NCBI RefSeq assembly: GCF_028737195.1
Contig: NZ_JAQZAJ010000002.1
Span: 186,001 to 250,000 of the forward strand
DNA: 64,000 nucleotides
From: Pseudovibrio exalbescens
GTDB lineage: Bacteria > Pseudomonadota > Alphaproteobacteria > Rhizobiales > Stappiaceae
Direction: 5' to 3'
Every line of letters begins with the position of its first letter. Within the stretch, counting starts at the first letter, position 1. The notes beneath the pieces are model-generated. The model made no database searches. It saw only the letters and a list, made by a program, of their open reading frames with translations, and was not told the DNA's origin. Of this stretch, positions 39,022-48,750 are shown piece by piece. The position numbers were made by a program, and so were the translations under genes.

Positions 39022-39726
39022 TTACTTGGCGTTTCGAGCCAGATGCGCTGCCCACAAATCAGGACGTCTCTGTTCTGTGAGTTTCTTGGATTGTTCAAGC
39101 CGCCATTCGTTGATCAACCGATGGTTTCCGCTGGTCAAAACCTCGGGAATCCCTCGATCCTCGAAAATCGCGGGGCGGGTGTAGTGCGGGTGCTCAAGAA
39201 GACCGTTCTCAAAGCTTTCCGTTTCACCACTCTCTTGATTGCCCATAACGCCCGGGAGCAAGCGAACCACGGCATCAAGTACAATCGTCGCCGCCATCTC
39301 TCCGCCGGAAAGAATGTAATCGCCGATGGAAACCTCTTCCAGTTGGCGCGCCTCGATCACCCGCTCATCAACGCCTTCAAATCGACCACATATGATGATG
39401 GCACCGGGTCCCTCAGCCAGCTGCCGGGCACGGTTCTGCGTGAAAGGTTTGCCGCGCGGGCTCATGAGCAACCGCGGCCGGGGATCGTCTTCTTCTGTCA
39501 CATAGTCAATTGCCTTGGCCAAAATGTCGGCTCGCAGCACCATGCCCGCCCCGCCACCTGAAGGCGTATCGTCAACCGAACGATGCTTGTCTGTTGCGTA
39601 GTCGCGAATGCTCTTCGCTTCCAGCGACCAGTCTCCGCGCTCCAAGGCTTTTCCCGAGAGGCTCATGCCGAGATTGCCAGGAAACATTTCAGGATAGAGA
39701 GTGAGAATGCTTGCGCGAAAGCTCAT
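39022..39726 (-). CDS. trmD: tRNA (guanine-N1)-methyltransferase TrmD
   Basis: This 234-residue SPOUT methyltransferase makes m1G37 in tRNAs that read CNN and GGN codons, preventing frameshifts. Blocks include [50 protein letters not shown] and [11 protein letters not shown], which form the trefoil knot, and [12 protein letters not shown] at the end. Length is normal. It lies between rplS and rimM, but a VanZ-like gene on the other strand separates it from rimM. Confidence 0.95.
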   Translation of the reverse strand: MSFRASILTLYPEMFPGNLGMSLSGKALERGDWSLEAKSIRDYATDKHRSVDDTPSGGGAGMVLRADILAKAIDYVTEEDDPRPRLLMSPRGKPFTQNRARQLAEGPGAIIICGRFEGVDERVIEARQLEEVSIGDYILSGGEMAATIVLDAVVRLLPGVMGNQESGETESFENGLLEHPHYTRPAIFEDRGIPEVLTSGNHRLINEWRLEQSKKLTEQRRPDLWAAHLARNAK

Positions 39727-39930
39727 GGTGCCCTTTGACGTGTGATTGGAGGTGCTATGAGTGCAAATACCCCATTTGACCGGTCAAAAACAGAAAAAAC
39801 CAACGAATGGAGGAAGTTGCTCCAGAGCGGTTTTGATTGATGCAGATTCATCCAAATGAGCCGTCTTACTTTGAGGTATCATTAACCGAGTCGGGTTTCA
39901 AATCTTGAGGTGAACCGAAGGTTAGGGACA

Positions 39931-40389
39931 ATGAAACACCTAGTAACGCGTTATTTTTGTTTGTCTTCTGTCAACTTGGCACTGCTTGGTGCCGCAGCGA
40001 TTCTAGGCGTTATGTGGGATCAACTTCTTGTTAGCCCCCTGCCCGACCCGTTAGATAAACTGGTTCATCTTTGTTACTTCGCCGCACTCACCGTTATCTT
40101 GTACAGGCTCATGAACAAAAACATCATCCCTGCATTTCTTTGCGCATTCGCGCTCGGCATTCTTGGGGAATGCCTACATGGCCTTCTCACCAGCGACCCG
40201 TTTCAGGTGATGGACTTTGTAGCCAATGGGCTGGGCGTTACCGCCACCGTGTCACTCATGGGATTGATAAGGTCAGAGAGCGAGGCGTTGCAACGCTGTA
40301 TTGCACGCTCAGAGCACGATCTGCGCCCGATAAGAATAAAGGAACCTGTTCAAGGCCCGCGCCGTTTCATGAGCCCGTTGAACCGCTAG
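39931..40389 (+). CDS. VanZ-like membrane protein, inverted inside the rimM-trmD cluster
   Basis: This 152-residue protein has four membrane spans with the VanZ-like pattern: DPLDKLVHLCYFAALTVILYRL (conserved Asp-Lys-x-x-H), AFALGILGECLHGLL (conserved Glu) and DFVANGLGVTATVSLM. The family is linked with envelope functions and teicoplanin resistance in Gram-positives, but most members are uncharacterised. ATG 39931 is preceded by AGGGA. It faces against the ribosomal cluster and its stop is 4 bp from the rimM stop. GC is lower than in the flanking genes. Confidence 0.75.
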   Translation: MKHLVTRYFCLSSVNLALLGAAAILGVMWDQLLVSPLPDPLDKLVHLCYFAALTVILYRLMNKNIIPAFLCAFALGILGECLHGLLTSDPFQVMDFVANGLGVTATVSLMGLIRSESEALQRCIARSEHDLRPIRIKEPVQGPRRFMSPLNR

Positions 40390-40393
40390 ACGA

Positions 40394-40945
40394 TCAGGTC
40401 TCGTCCTTGCCATCGTCCTGTTTGATCTCCTCGAAGAAACCAAGAGGCGGATCGATGTGCACCACGCCGTCTTCAAGGTCGATGGATGGCACGGTCTGCT
40501 TGTCAAACGGGAACAGCACGGTCTTGCCGCTCTTCTCGCGGACCTCAATGAGATCGCCCGCACCGAAGTTCAACAGCGCGACAACGCTGCCATAGTCTTC
40601 GCCCTCAGGGCCTTTGACCGGAAGTCCGATGAGATCTGAGTGGTAGAACTCGTCCTCGTCTTCCGGCTCCGGCAGCCGTTCACGAGGGATATAGAGCTTA
40701 AGGCCGTTCAAGGCTTCCGCTTCATTGCGGTCATTGATGCCTTCGAACTTGGTCACCACCACGTTCTTCTGCACCCGCGCCCGCTTGATCTTGAACTTGC
40801 GGCTGCCGTCTTCGGTTTCCAGCTTGCCATAGTCCGTAAATGAGAGCGGGTCATCACCAAATGGTTTGACCCGCACCTCACCTTTGATGCCGTGAGCGGC
40901 CCCAACCTGTGCCATCAGAATACGTTTACCGGCTTCTTGCGCCAT
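40394..40945 (-). CDS. rimM: 16S rRNA processing factor RimM
   Basis: This 183-residue factor assists 30S head assembly and binds S19. The N-terminal RimM domain opens MAQVGAAHGIKGEVRVKPFGDDPLSF, and the PRC-barrel follows with YHSDLIGLPV and IDPPLGFFEE at the end. ATG 40945 is preferred, with GGAG upstream; a GTG two codons earlier is possible. It is 34 bp after rpsP in the same direction. Confidence 0.94.
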   Translation of the reverse strand: MAQEAGKRILMAQVGAAHGIKGEVRVKPFGDDPLSFTDYGKLETEDGSRKFKIKRARVQKNVVVTKFEGINDRNEAEALNGLKLYIPRERLPEPEDEDEFYHSDLIGLPVKGPEGEDYGSVVALLNFGAGDLIEVREKSGKTVLFPFDKQTVPSIDLEDGVVHIDPPLGFFEEIKQDDGKDET

Positions 40946-40979
40946 CAGCACTCAACTCCGCACAGATTGGGTCAAACTA

Positions 40980-41375
40980 TTACTCGGAAGCAGCTTCTGC
41001 GGCTTCTGCAGCAGCTTCTTCAGCCGCAGCCTTGGCTTCAGCTTCCTTAGCCAGCTTCTCGTCAAGACGCTCCTGAGCCTTCTTGCCGAGCTTTGCCTTG
41101 TTTGGGTTGTTGCGTGCGTCGCGCTTCAGGATGCCAGCTGCATCGAGGAAACGGTGTACGCGGTCGGTTGGCTTTGCGCCATGACCCAGCCAATGCTTGA
41201 TGCGCTCTTCGTTCAGCTCAACGCGCTTCTCGTCGTCCTTTGGAAGCATTGGGTTGTAGCGACCAACAACTTCAAGAAAACGACCGTCACGTGGGGAACG
41301 AACGTCAGAGATGACGATGCGGTAGAAAGGACGCTTCTTTGCGCCACCGCGAGCAAGACGGATTTTAGTAGCCAT
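40980..41375 (-). CDS. rpsP: 30S ribosomal protein S16
   Basis: This 131-residue protein has the S16 core [21 protein letters not shown] to [35 protein letters not shown], then a C-terminal tail rich in Ala, Glu and Lys of about 50 residues that is usual in Alphaproteobacteria. Codon use is that of a highly expressed gene. It begins 11 bp after the chorismate mutase stop and leads into rimM. Confidence 0.97.
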   Translation of the reverse strand: MATKIRLARGGAKKRPFYRIVISDVRSPRDGRFLEVVGRYNPMLPKDDEKRVELNEERIKHWLGHGAKPTDRVHRFLDAAGILKRDARNNPNKAKLGKKAQERLDEKLAKEAEAKAAAEEAAAEAAEAASE

Positions 41376-41386
41376 TTTTTATTCTC

Positions 41387-41710
41387 CTAGTAGTCAGTTT
41401 TGCCGCGGTCAGCAGCAATGGCTTCATGATGTCGAATGACTTCCTTGACGATGAAGTTCAAGAACTTCTCGGCAAAATCAGGATCCAGATTTGCCTCTGC
41501 CGCCAAACGGCGCAGGCGCTCAATCTGCAACTTCTCTCGGGCCGGATCGGCTGGTGGAAGATCATGGGCCGCTTTCAGCTCGCCCACCGCCTTGGTGCAA
41601 CGAAACCTTTCAGCCAGCATGTGAACGAGAGCCGCATCAATGTTGTCGATGCTGGATCGCAAACCGCCAAGAATTTCCTTGGCACGTTCAGTTTCCTCTG
41701 ATCCGCTCAC
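41387..41710 (-). CDS. Chorismate mutase, AroQ type
   Basis: This 107-residue all-helical enzyme rearranges chorismate to prephenate for phenylalanine and tyrosine. Visible AroQ residues are LRSSIDNIDAALVHMLAERFRCTKAVGELKAAH (arginine and lysine of the active site) and the C-terminal EKFLNFIVKEVIRHHE. It starts at GTG 41710, one base after the ffh stop, and ends 11 bp before rpsP, so it is co-translated with ffh. This position between ffh and rpsP is a stable arrangement in Alphaproteobacteria. Confidence 0.9.
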   Translation of the reverse strand: MSGSEETERAKEILGGLRSSIDNIDAALVHMLAERFRCTKAVGELKAAHDLPPADPAREKLQIERLRRLAAEANLDPDFAEKFLNFIVKEVIRHHEAIAADRGKTDY

Positions 41711-41711
41711 G

Positions 41712-43253
41712 TTACTTCTTCCCCTTGCCTAGTCCCGGAAGACCAGGACCGCCCATACCCGGCAATTTTGGGCCGCCAAGACCAGGCATTCCACCCGGCA
41801 GGCCACCACCTGGCAAGTCCATGCCGCCCGGCAGCTGACCAGATTTAGCCATCTGTTCCAGCGCCTTGGGGTCAACATTTGGCATTCCGCCGCCCATACC
41901 TGGCATGCCGCCACCCATGGCGCCCATCATCTTGCCAAGCATGCCCTTGCCTTTGCCCTTACCCATGGCCTTCATCATGTCGGCCATCTGGCGGTGCATC
42001 TTCAATAGCTTGTTCACATCCGCAACCTGAACGCCCGCACCGGCGGCAACACGCTTCTTGCGGCTCGCCTTCAGTAGCTCGGGCTTCTCGCGCTCTGTCT
42101 TGGTCATGGACTGGATGATTGCCACCTGACGCTTGAACACCTTGTCGTCGATGTTTGCCGCATCAAGCTGCTTCTTCATCTTTCCCACGCCCGGCATCAT
42201 GCCCATGAGACCGGACATGCCACCCAGCTTTTCCATCTGCTGCAGCTGATCTTTCAGATCATTGAGGTCAAAATGACCCTTCTGCATCTTCTTGGCCATC
42301 TGAGCCGCTTTTTCGGCGTCAATCGCCTCAGAAGCTTTCTCAACGAGCGAGACAATGTCGCCCATGCCCAAGATGCGGTCGGCGATGCGCTTCGGATGGA
42401 AGTCTTCCAGATCCTCAGCCTTTTCGCCGGTACCAATCAGCTTGATCGGCTTGCCCGTCACCGCGCGCATGGAAAGCGCCGCACCGCCGCGGCCATCACC
42501 ATCCATACGGGTGAGCATGATACCCGTGATGCCAACACGCTCGTTAAAGTTGCTAGCCAGATTAACCGCGTCCTGACCGGTCAAGGCGTCGGCAACCAGA
42601 AGGATTTCGTGCGGGTTGGTCGCCGCCTTGATGTCCGCCATCTCTCCCATGAGAGGCTCATCAATGTGCGTGCGGCCCGCGGTATCGAGCATGACCACAT
42701 CATAGCCACCCAGCTTGGCGGCAGTGATGGCACGCTTTGCGATGTCAACCGGCTGCTGACCTTCAATGATCGGCAGCGTATCAACACTGTTCTGTTCCCC
42801 CAGAACCCGGAGCTGCTCCTGGGCAGCTGGACGACGGGTATCAAGGGAGGCCATCAGCACCTTGCGTTTGTCGCGGTGGGTCAGGCGACGCGCGATCTTG
42901 CCGGTAGCTGTGGTTTTACCTGCGCCCTGCAAACCGACCATCATGATGCAGACAGGTGCCGGCGCATTCAGATCGATCGGCTGACCTTCGGTGCCAAGCA
43001 TTTCCACCAACTGGTCGTGAACGATCTTGACGACCATCTGGCCAGGTTTGATGGACTTGACAACTTCAGAACCAACGGCGCGGTTTCGCACCTTGTCGGT
43101 GAAGGAACGAACGATCGGCAGTGCCACATCGGCCTCAATGAGGGCACGGCGGACCTCGCGCAGTGCTTCATTCACATCGGATTCCGACAAGGCACCACGC
43201 TTGGTGAGCTTATCGAGAATGCCGCCTAGGCGATCTGACAGGTTATCGAACAT
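41712..43253 (-). CDS. ffh: Signal recognition particle protein
   Basis: This 513-residue GTPase binds signal peptides and delivers ribosomes to FtsY. The N domain is followed by the G domain with GLQGAGKTTATGKIA, DTRRPAAQEQL, DTAGRTHID, and TRMDGDGRGGAALS, then the methionine-rich M domain. The C-terminal tail of about 85 residues is an unusual Gly/Pro/Met-rich run with repeats of G-M-P-G-M-G. It opens the ffh-chorismate mutase-rpsP-rimM run; no 4.5S RNA gene was found near it. Confidence 0.96.
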   Translation of the reverse strand: MFDNLSDRLGGILDKLTKRGALSESDVNEALREVRRALIEADVALPIVRSFTDKVRNRAVGSEVVKSIKPGQMVVKIVHDQLVEMLGTEGQPIDLNAPAPVCIMMVGLQGAGKTTATGKIARRLTHRDKRKVLMASLDTRRPAAQEQLRVLGEQNSVDTLPIIEGQQPVDIAKRAITAAKLGGYDVVMLDTAGRTHIDEPLMGEMADIKAATNPHEILLVADALTGQDAVNLASNFNERVGITGIMLTRMDGDGRGGAALSMRAVTGKPIKLIGTGEKAEDLEDFHPKRIADRILGMGDIVSLVEKASEAIDAEKAAQMAKKMQKGHFDLNDLKDQLQQMEKLGGMSGLMGMMPGVGKMKKQLDAANIDDKVFKRQVAIIQSMTKTEREKPELLKASRKKRVAAGAGVQVADVNKLLKMHRQMADMMKAMGKGKGKGMLGKMMGAMGGGMPGMGGGMPNVDPKALEQMAKSGQLPGGMDLPGGGLPGGMPGLGGPKLPGMGGPGLPGLGKGKK

Positions 43254-43653
43254 AGCGTTCCTTTAAATCTCAGTTCGGTTTCAAGGTGTCGGCCATCCTA
43301 AACCGAACCCCTTGGTCCGCTCCATCCCCAAAGCACGCGAGCCCAGCCAAAACGCAAAGCGCATAGCACAAAAGCACCCGAGGGCGCATCGCGCTGTCGG
43401 GTGTTGACCTCCGGGATCTCTTTATACCTTTGCGGGTCCCGGTCAGTGGCTCATATGACATCCAAGTCTGGAGTTCAGGGTGGTCTAGTCGAACGGGCCA
43501 AGGGAGTCAAGCGGCATTTCAGAACAGAACACGAAGGAAAACGAGGCTTTCTCCCCTAATTTCGCCCCGCGAAAGTCGGATCTCCAAGTCTACGGTCTTG
43601 GTGAAATAAGCATATATGCTTAAGGTTGCACGGCGGACACCGAGGGCTTTATC
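43254..43653. other. Intergenic region between ffh and the hydrolase
   Basis: This 400-bp divergent stretch contains no gene I can support. A small reverse reading frame (43270-43461) has no family features. I looked for the SRP RNA here and did not find its conserved apical sequence. Confidence 0.5.
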
Positions 43654-44634
43654 ATGCGCAATCTTTTCGTTTTCATCGCAATTGTGGCTATTGCATTGGT
43701 TGCACTCTTCTTTTTCGGCCCGCGCGCCTCTGATGATACACAGATTACGTTTGATCCCGGCAGCATTGGCGAGGACATTGACGCATATCTTGCAGAAGAA
43801 GAGAGCAAGTTTAACGACATGCGCGAGGGGCTGGAGAAGCAGGTAATCTGGGCGAACCCGGAAACAAAAGAAAAGACAGAGTACGCCGTCGTTTACATCC
43901 ACGGATTCTCTGCAAGCAAGGAGGAAATCCGCCCCGTTCCAGACCGGGTAGCCGATACCTTGCGCGCCAATCTTTATTACACACGTCTTACCGGGCACGG
44001 CCGCAGCAGCGCGGCCATGGCAGCGTCATCCCTGCCGGCATGGCTGAACGATCTGGCTGAAGCCTTGGAAATTGGCAGACGTATCGGAAACAAAACGATC
44101 GTGATTGCCACCTCCACAGGTGGTTCACTGGCCGCTTGGGGCGCTCTTTCACAAAGCCCGATCATGGAACGCACAGAGGCGGTGGTGCTGTTTTCACCGA
44201 ACTTCGGCCCCAACGCCTTTGGCGCATTCCTTTTGGCTGCGCCCTATGCCGAATACTACGTGCCCATGTTGCTGGGGCAGACCTATGGCAGCTCTGCAGG
44301 TGCAACGCCGGAAGAAGACTATGCCTGGACACTGTCTTACCCCTCTGTAGCACTCATTCCGATGGCTGCAAGTGTTGATGCGGTCAAACGTCTGGACCCC
44401 TCAACAAACACCATCCCGACCCTGTTCATTTACAGCGAGAAGGACAAAACGGTAGATCCTCTAAAGACCAACGAGGCCTACGATTTGTGGGGCGGAACCA
44501 AGGAGCGCATCCTTGTTGAGACCTCCGGCGATCCCGAATTCCACGTGAACGCCGGAGATATTGTAAGCCCTCAGAACAACGACAGCGTCACCAAGGATAT
44601 TCTTGACTGGCTGAAGTCTCTGGGTGTGAGCTAG
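43654..44634 (+). CDS. Alpha/beta hydrolase, membrane anchored or secreted
   Basis: This 326-residue protein has an N-terminal hydrophobic segment (NLFVFIAIVAIALVALFFFG) that could be a signal peptide or an anchor, then an alpha/beta hydrolase fold: VVYIHGFSASKEE (oxyanion), the nucleophile elbow IATSTGGSLAAWG with serine in a T-S-T-G-G variant of GxSxG, and the C-terminal FIYSEKDKTVDP and PEFHVNAGD with the expected Asp and His. Lipase or esterase is the likely class; the substrate is unknown. Its stop overlaps the convergent yggS stop. Confidence 0.8.
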   Translation: MRNLFVFIAIVAIALVALFFFGPRASDDTQITFDPGSIGEDIDAYLAEEESKFNDMREGLEKQVIWANPETKEKTEYAVVYIHGFSASKEEIRPVPDRVADTLRANLYYTRLTGHGRSSAAMAASSLPAWLNDLAEALEIGRRIGNKTIVIATSTGGSLAAWGALSQSPIMERTEAVVLFSPNFGPNAFGAFLLAAPYAEYYVPMLLGQTYGSSAGATPEEDYAWTLSYPSVALIPMAASVDAVKRLDPSTNTIPTLFIYSEKDKTVDPLKTNEAYDLWGGTKERILVETSGDPEFHVNAGDIVSPQNNDSVTKDILDWLKSLGVS

Positions 44635-45314
44635 GCGGTATGCGAATAATCCCGTTCGCCAAAGATGGCTGATCCCACACGCACATGGGTAGCCAAGTGC
44701 TTGACGGCAATCTCATAGTCTGCGGACATGCCCATAGAGAGCTTGTCGAGGCCATTGCGCCGGGCAATCTTCTCAAGCAGCGCAAAGTGCATGCCCGGTG
44801 CTTCGTCGACGGGTGGAATACACATCAGGCCTTCGATGGTAAGACCATATTCATCGCGGCACTTGGCAATGAAGGCATCCGCATCTTGCGGCGCAATACC
44901 TGCTTTCTGGTTCTCTTCACCTGTGTTCACCTGAATGTAAAGCCGTGGGTGCTTCCCCTGCTTTTCCATTTCGGCTTTCAAGGCCTTGGCAATCTTGTCC
45001 CGGTCCACGCTGTGAATGACGTCGAAGGTCTGAACCGCCTCTTTCGCCTTGTTGGATTGCAACGGGCCAATCAGGTGCAGCTCCACGGCGTCAAACTCAT
45101 CGCGCAGTTCAGGCCACTTTTTCATGGCCTCCTGAACCTTGTTCTCGCCAAAGACGCGCTGACCGGCGCTGAGAACCGGGCGAATGTGGTCCGCATCAAA
45201 TGTTTTCGACACAGCAATGAGAGTCACGGACCCTGCCTCGCGGCCCGCGTCCTTTTCCGCTTTGGCAATCGCCTCGCGTACCGAGTTCAGACGGGTTTCG
45301 GCTTCCATGCTCAT
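44631..45314 (-). CDS. YggS-family PLP-binding homeostasis protein
   Basis: This 227-residue protein is a PLP homeostasis factor of the YggS/PLPBP family, which binds pyridoxal phosphate without known enzyme activity. The PLP lysine is in LIAVSKTFDADHI, followed by GENKVQEAMKKW, HLIGPLQSNKAKEA and SMGMSADYEIAVKHLATHVRVGSAIFGER. ATG 45314 follows AGAGGATC; a much longer upstream extension lacks family similarity. It is convergent with the hydrolase and divergent from leuS. Confidence 0.92.
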   Translation of the reverse strand: MSMEAETRLNSVREAIAKAEKDAGREAGSVTLIAVSKTFDADHIRPVLSAGQRVFGENKVQEAMKKWPELRDEFDAVELHLIGPLQSNKAKEAVQTFDVIHSVDRDKIAKALKAEMEKQGKHPRLYIQVNTGEENQKAGIAPQDADAFIAKCRDEYGLTIEGLMCIPPVDEAPGMHFALLEKIARRNGLDKLSMGMSADYEIAVKHLATHVRVGSAIFGERDYSHTA

Positions 45315-45537
45315 TTTGATCCTCTGATTTTTTCCAATGGGTTTAGAACCGCTTCCAGATGAGAAGCGACAGTGATTGGCGTCGGTTATCCATGAATACC
45401 GACTACTGAAGCTTTTGTCGCTGGCAATTGATGTTTTTTCCGCAGTCAGAAGCTTGACCAGACTACCAATTTCTGGTGACAGTCCGGTCAATCGAATTTG
45501 AATGCCCTTCGGGTACGGCAAACATACGGCGGAATAG
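45315..45537. other. Divergent region between yggS and leuS
   Basis: This 223-bp region should carry the leuS promoter. I could not identify a confident promoter, attenuator or T-box there. Confidence 0.4.
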
Positions 45538-48153
45538 ATGGCTACGGAGCGATACAACGCGCGCGATACGGAAGCGCGCTGGCAAAAGAAGTGGGAAGAG
45601 CAGGAAGTTTTCACCACGGACAACGATGATCCGCGGGACAAGTACTACGTACTCGAAATGTTTCCCTACCCCTCCGGCCGCATCCACATGGGCCATGTGC
45701 GCAACTACGCGATGGGGGATGTGGTAGCTCGTTTCAAGCGCGCAACCGGGTTCAACGTGCTGCACCCAATGGGGTGGGATGCGTTTGGCATGCCAGCGGA
45801 AAACGCGGCAATGGAGAAGAAGGTCCATCCAAAGGGCTGGACCTATGACAACATCGCCACCATGCGTGGCCAGCTCAAGTCCATGGGTCTGTCTCTGGAC
45901 TGGAGCCGTGAGTTCGCTACTTGTGATGAGGACTACTACGCTCAACAGCAGCGGCTTTTCATCGATTTTCTCAATGCCGGTCTGATCTACCGAAAGAACG
46001 CCAAGGTGAACTGGGACCCGGTCGACATGACCGTTCTGGCAAACGAACAGGTGATCGACGGCAAGGGATGGCGCTCTGGTGCCACTGTCGAACAGAAAGA
46101 GCTGACCCAGTGGTTCTTCAAGATCTCCGAGTTCTCCGAGGATCTCCTGGACAGTCTGGACACGCTCGACCGCTGGCCGGAAAAAGTACGCCTCATGCAA
46201 AAGAACTGGATTGGCCGCTCTGAAGGCCTGAAGGTTTTCTTCGAGTTCACAGAGGCTGCACCGACCGGCGATACCGCACTGGAGATATTCACCACCCGCC
46301 CGGACACCTTGTTTGGTGCGTCTTTCATGGGCCTTTCTCCGGATCATCCGATCACGCAGAAGCTGGCAGAAGACAATGAAGAGCTTCAGGCCTTCATTGC
46401 TGAGTGCCGCCGGATCGGAACAACGGAAGAAGCCATTGAGACCGCAGACAAGCTGGGTTTTGACACCGGCCTGCGCGTAAAGCACCCGCTTGATCCAAGC
46501 TGGGAGCTGCCGGTCTACGTGGCTAACTTCATCCTCATGGACTACGGCACTGGCGCGATTTTCGCGTGCCCGGCTCATGACCAACGCGACCTTGATTTTG
46601 CACGCAAGTACGGGCTGCCAGCCAAGGCTGTGGTTCTGCCTGAGGGCGAAGACCCGAATACGTTCGAAGTCGCAGATGAAGCTTACACAGGTGAAGGCAG
46701 CATCTTTAACTCTGACTTCCTGAACGGCCTCAGCATTTCTGATGCGAAAAACGCCGTTGCTGAAAAGCTGGAAGCACAGAAGGTTGGCGACAAGCCTCAG
46801 GGCACCCGCGAGATCAACTATCGTTTGCGTGACTGGGGCATCTCCCGTCAGCGTTATTGGGGCTGCCCGATCCCGGTCATTCACTGTGATGATTGCGGCC
46901 CTCAGCCAGCGCCTGTTGATAGCCTGCCAATCACCCTGCCGGAAGACGTAACGTTTGACCGTCCAGGTAACCCATTGGACCGTCACCCTACTTGGCGTGA
47001 TGTGAAGTGCCCATGCTGTGGCAAGGACGCCAAGCGCGAAACCGACACCATGGACACCTTCGTGGATTCTTCCTGGTACTTCGCGCGTTTCACCGATCCG
47101 AAGAACAGTAATCCGACCGATCCCGCCGCCGCAAACGCCTGGCTGCCGGTGGACCAGTATATTGGCGGCATTGAGCACGCGATCCTGCACCTGCTCTACT
47201 CCCGCTTCTTCACCCGTGCCATGCAGATCACCAAGCATCTGGACCTGAAAGAGCCGTTCAAGGGCCTCTTTACTCAGGGCATGGTGAACCACGAAACCTA
47301 CAAGGCCTCCTCGGATGGCCGCTGGGTTTCCCCGGCTGACATCAAGATTGAAGAGCTGGAAAGCGGCCGCAAGGCAACGCTTCTTGAAACCGGCGAAGAC
47401 GTTCTGATCGGCTCTGTCGAGAAGATGTCCAAGTCCAAGAAGAACGTGGTTGATCCGACCGACATCATCGACACCTATGGCGCTGATACTGCCCGTTGGT
47501 TCGTTCTGTCCGACAGCCCGCCAGAGCGCGACATCATTTGGACCGAAGACGGTGTTCTCGGCGCATGGCGCCACGTTCAACGCGTATGGCGCGTGATCAA
47601 CGACATCGCAGAAAAAACAGAGGCAGTTGCGACCAAGCCTGGCGCCTTCGGTGATGATGCGCTGGCCCTGCGTCGCACAACACACAAGACGCTTGCCGGT
47701 GTTCAAAAAGACTTCGATTCACTGGGCTTCAACCGTGCTGTAGCGAAGATCTATGAGTTCCTCAACGCCATCAGCAAAGCATCCCAGAGCGATCTCTCCG
47801 GTGAAGACATGGTGTTCGCCCTGCGTGAAAGCGCCGAGTACCTTCTGCATATGATGGCGCCGATCACGCCGCACCTTGCTGAGGAATGTTGGGCAGTTCT
47901 GGGCAACACAACTCTGATTTCCCAGAGCAACTGGCCAAATCTGGAGGAAGACCTGCTTGTTGAAAACACCATCACCTTGCCGATCCAGATCAACGGCAAG
48001 AAAAAAGGTGACTTAACAGTTGCAAGAGACTCTTCCAAAGAGGAGGTCGAAGCGGCTACTCTGGCACACGAGGTTGTGCAGCGGGCACTTGAGGGCAAAG
48101 CCCCGCGCAAAGTCATTGTGGTACCCCAGAGGATCGTGAATGTCGTTGTTTGA
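45538..48153 (+). CDS. leuS: Leucyl-tRNA synthetase
   Basis: This 871-residue class I synthetase charges leucine tRNA. HIGH is seen as H-M-G-H in [15 protein letters not shown] near residue 45, KMSKS is in [15 protein letters not shown], and the editing domain has [16 protein letters not shown] [12 protein letters not shown]. The anticodon and C-terminal domains follow. Length is standard. The start of lptE lies 14 bp inside its end, giving translational coupling in a leuS-lptE-holA run. Confidence 0.97.
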   Translation: MATERYNARDTEARWQKKWEEQEVFTTDNDDPRDKYYVLEMFPYPSGRIHMGHVRNYAMGDVVARFKRATGFNVLHPMGWDAFGMPAENAAMEKKVHPKGWTYDNIATMRGQLKSMGLSLDWSREFATCDEDYYAQQQRLFIDFLNAGLIYRKNAKVNWDPVDMTVLANEQVIDGKGWRSGATVEQKELTQWFFKISEFSEDLLDSLDTLDRWPEKVRLMQKNWIGRSEGLKVFFEFTEAAPTGDTALEIFTTRPDTLFGASFMGLSPDHPITQKLAEDNEELQAFIAECRRIGTTEEAIETADKLGFDTGLRVKHPLDPSWELPVYVANFILMDYGTGAIFACPAHDQRDLDFARKYGLPAKAVVLPEGEDPNTFEVADEAYTGEGSIFNSDFLNGLSISDAKNAVAEKLEAQKVGDKPQGTREINYRLRDWGISRQRYWGCPIPVIHCDDCGPQPAPVDSLPITLPEDVTFDRPGNPLDRHPTWRDVKCPCCGKDAKRETDTMDTFVDSSWYFARFTDPKNSNPTDPAAANAWLPVDQYIGGIEHAILHLLYSRFFTRAMQITKHLDLKEPFKGLFTQGMVNHETYKASSDGRWVSPADIKIEELESGRKATLLETGEDVLIGSVEKMSKSKKNVVDPTDIIDTYGADTARWFVLSDSPPERDIIWTEDGVLGAWRHVQRVWRVINDIAEKTEAVATKPGAFGDDALALRRTTHKTLAGVQKDFDSLGFNRAVAKIYEFLNAISKASQSDLSGEDMVFALRESAEYLLHMMAPITPHLAEECWAVLGNTTLISQSNWPNLEEDLLVENTITLPIQINGKKKGDLTVARDSSKEEVEAATLAHEVVQRALEGKAPRKVIVVPQRIVNVVV

Positions 48154-48736
48154 TCTAAAGGCGAAGACTGCCTTTGCAAACCGCCGGGCCCTGCTCGGCG
48201 GTGTTGCCGTTGTTGCAAGTGCTCTTTTGCTTGCTGGCTGTCAGGTTCGTCCGCTGTATGGCGTAAAAGCCGTGACACTTACTGCGGACGGTCAAGAGGT
48301 CGAGACATCCGTTCAACAGCAGCTGGCATCAATTGACGTGGAAGTGGCGGACATCGGCGGTGAAAGCCTTTCACGCGTCAACCAGTTCCTGCGCAATGAA
48401 CTGCTGTTCAACCTGCGCCGTGGCGGCGATGGTCTGCCTACCCAGTATCGCATCAAGATCCTCGTCAACAAGATCGAGAGCGAAGTCGGCGTTGAAGAAC
48501 TGGCAGACGTGCCTTCCGCTTATAATCTGACCTTGAATGCCAGCTTTATCCTGTCTGATGCAGCAAACGAAAAGACGCTCTACACGGGCCGCTCCTTCGC
48601 CTCTGCATCCTATGACTTCTCCAGCCAGCGTTTTGCCAACCTGCGTGCGGAACGCGATGCAGAAGACCGTGCGGCCAAGGTGGTGGCAGCGGACATTCAG
48701 GCCCGTCTGGCTGGTTACTTTGCCAGCCAAATTTAA
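48140..48736 (+). CDS. lptE: LPS-assembly lipoprotein LptE
   Basis: This 198-residue lipoprotein would plug LptD in the outer membrane during lipopolysaccharide export. A signal segment ([19 protein letters not shown]) ends in a lipobox L-A-G-C, followed by QVRPLYG, the LptE hallmark, and a beta-alpha domain with [14 protein letters not shown]. It overlaps leuS by 14 bp and precedes holA by 14 bp, the standard alphaproteobacterial order. Confidence 0.88.
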   Translation: MSLFDLKAKTAFANRRALLGGVAVVASALLLAGCQVRPLYGVKAVTLTADGQEVETSVQQQLASIDVEVADIGGESLSRVNQFLRNELLFNLRRGGDGLPTQYRIKILVNKIESEVGVEELADVPSAYNLTLNASFILSDAANEKTLYTGRSFASASYDFSSQRFANLRAERDAEDRAAKVVAADIQARLAGYFASQI

Positions 48737-48750
48737 CGGACAGGTCGGTT

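Noticed and set aside
43270-43461. A 63-codon reverse open frame upstream of ffh
   Set aside because: No motif or good start signal; it seems to be chance coding in the ffh leader.
43254-43653. SRP RNA (4.5S) gene next to ffh
   Set aside because: The conserved apical GGAAGCA-type sequence and a long hairpin were not found.
45463-47706. A 747-codon open frame antisense to leuS
   Set aside because: It lies entirely over leuS in the opposite strand, has no family motifs and its composition is that expected from a GC-rich shadow frame.
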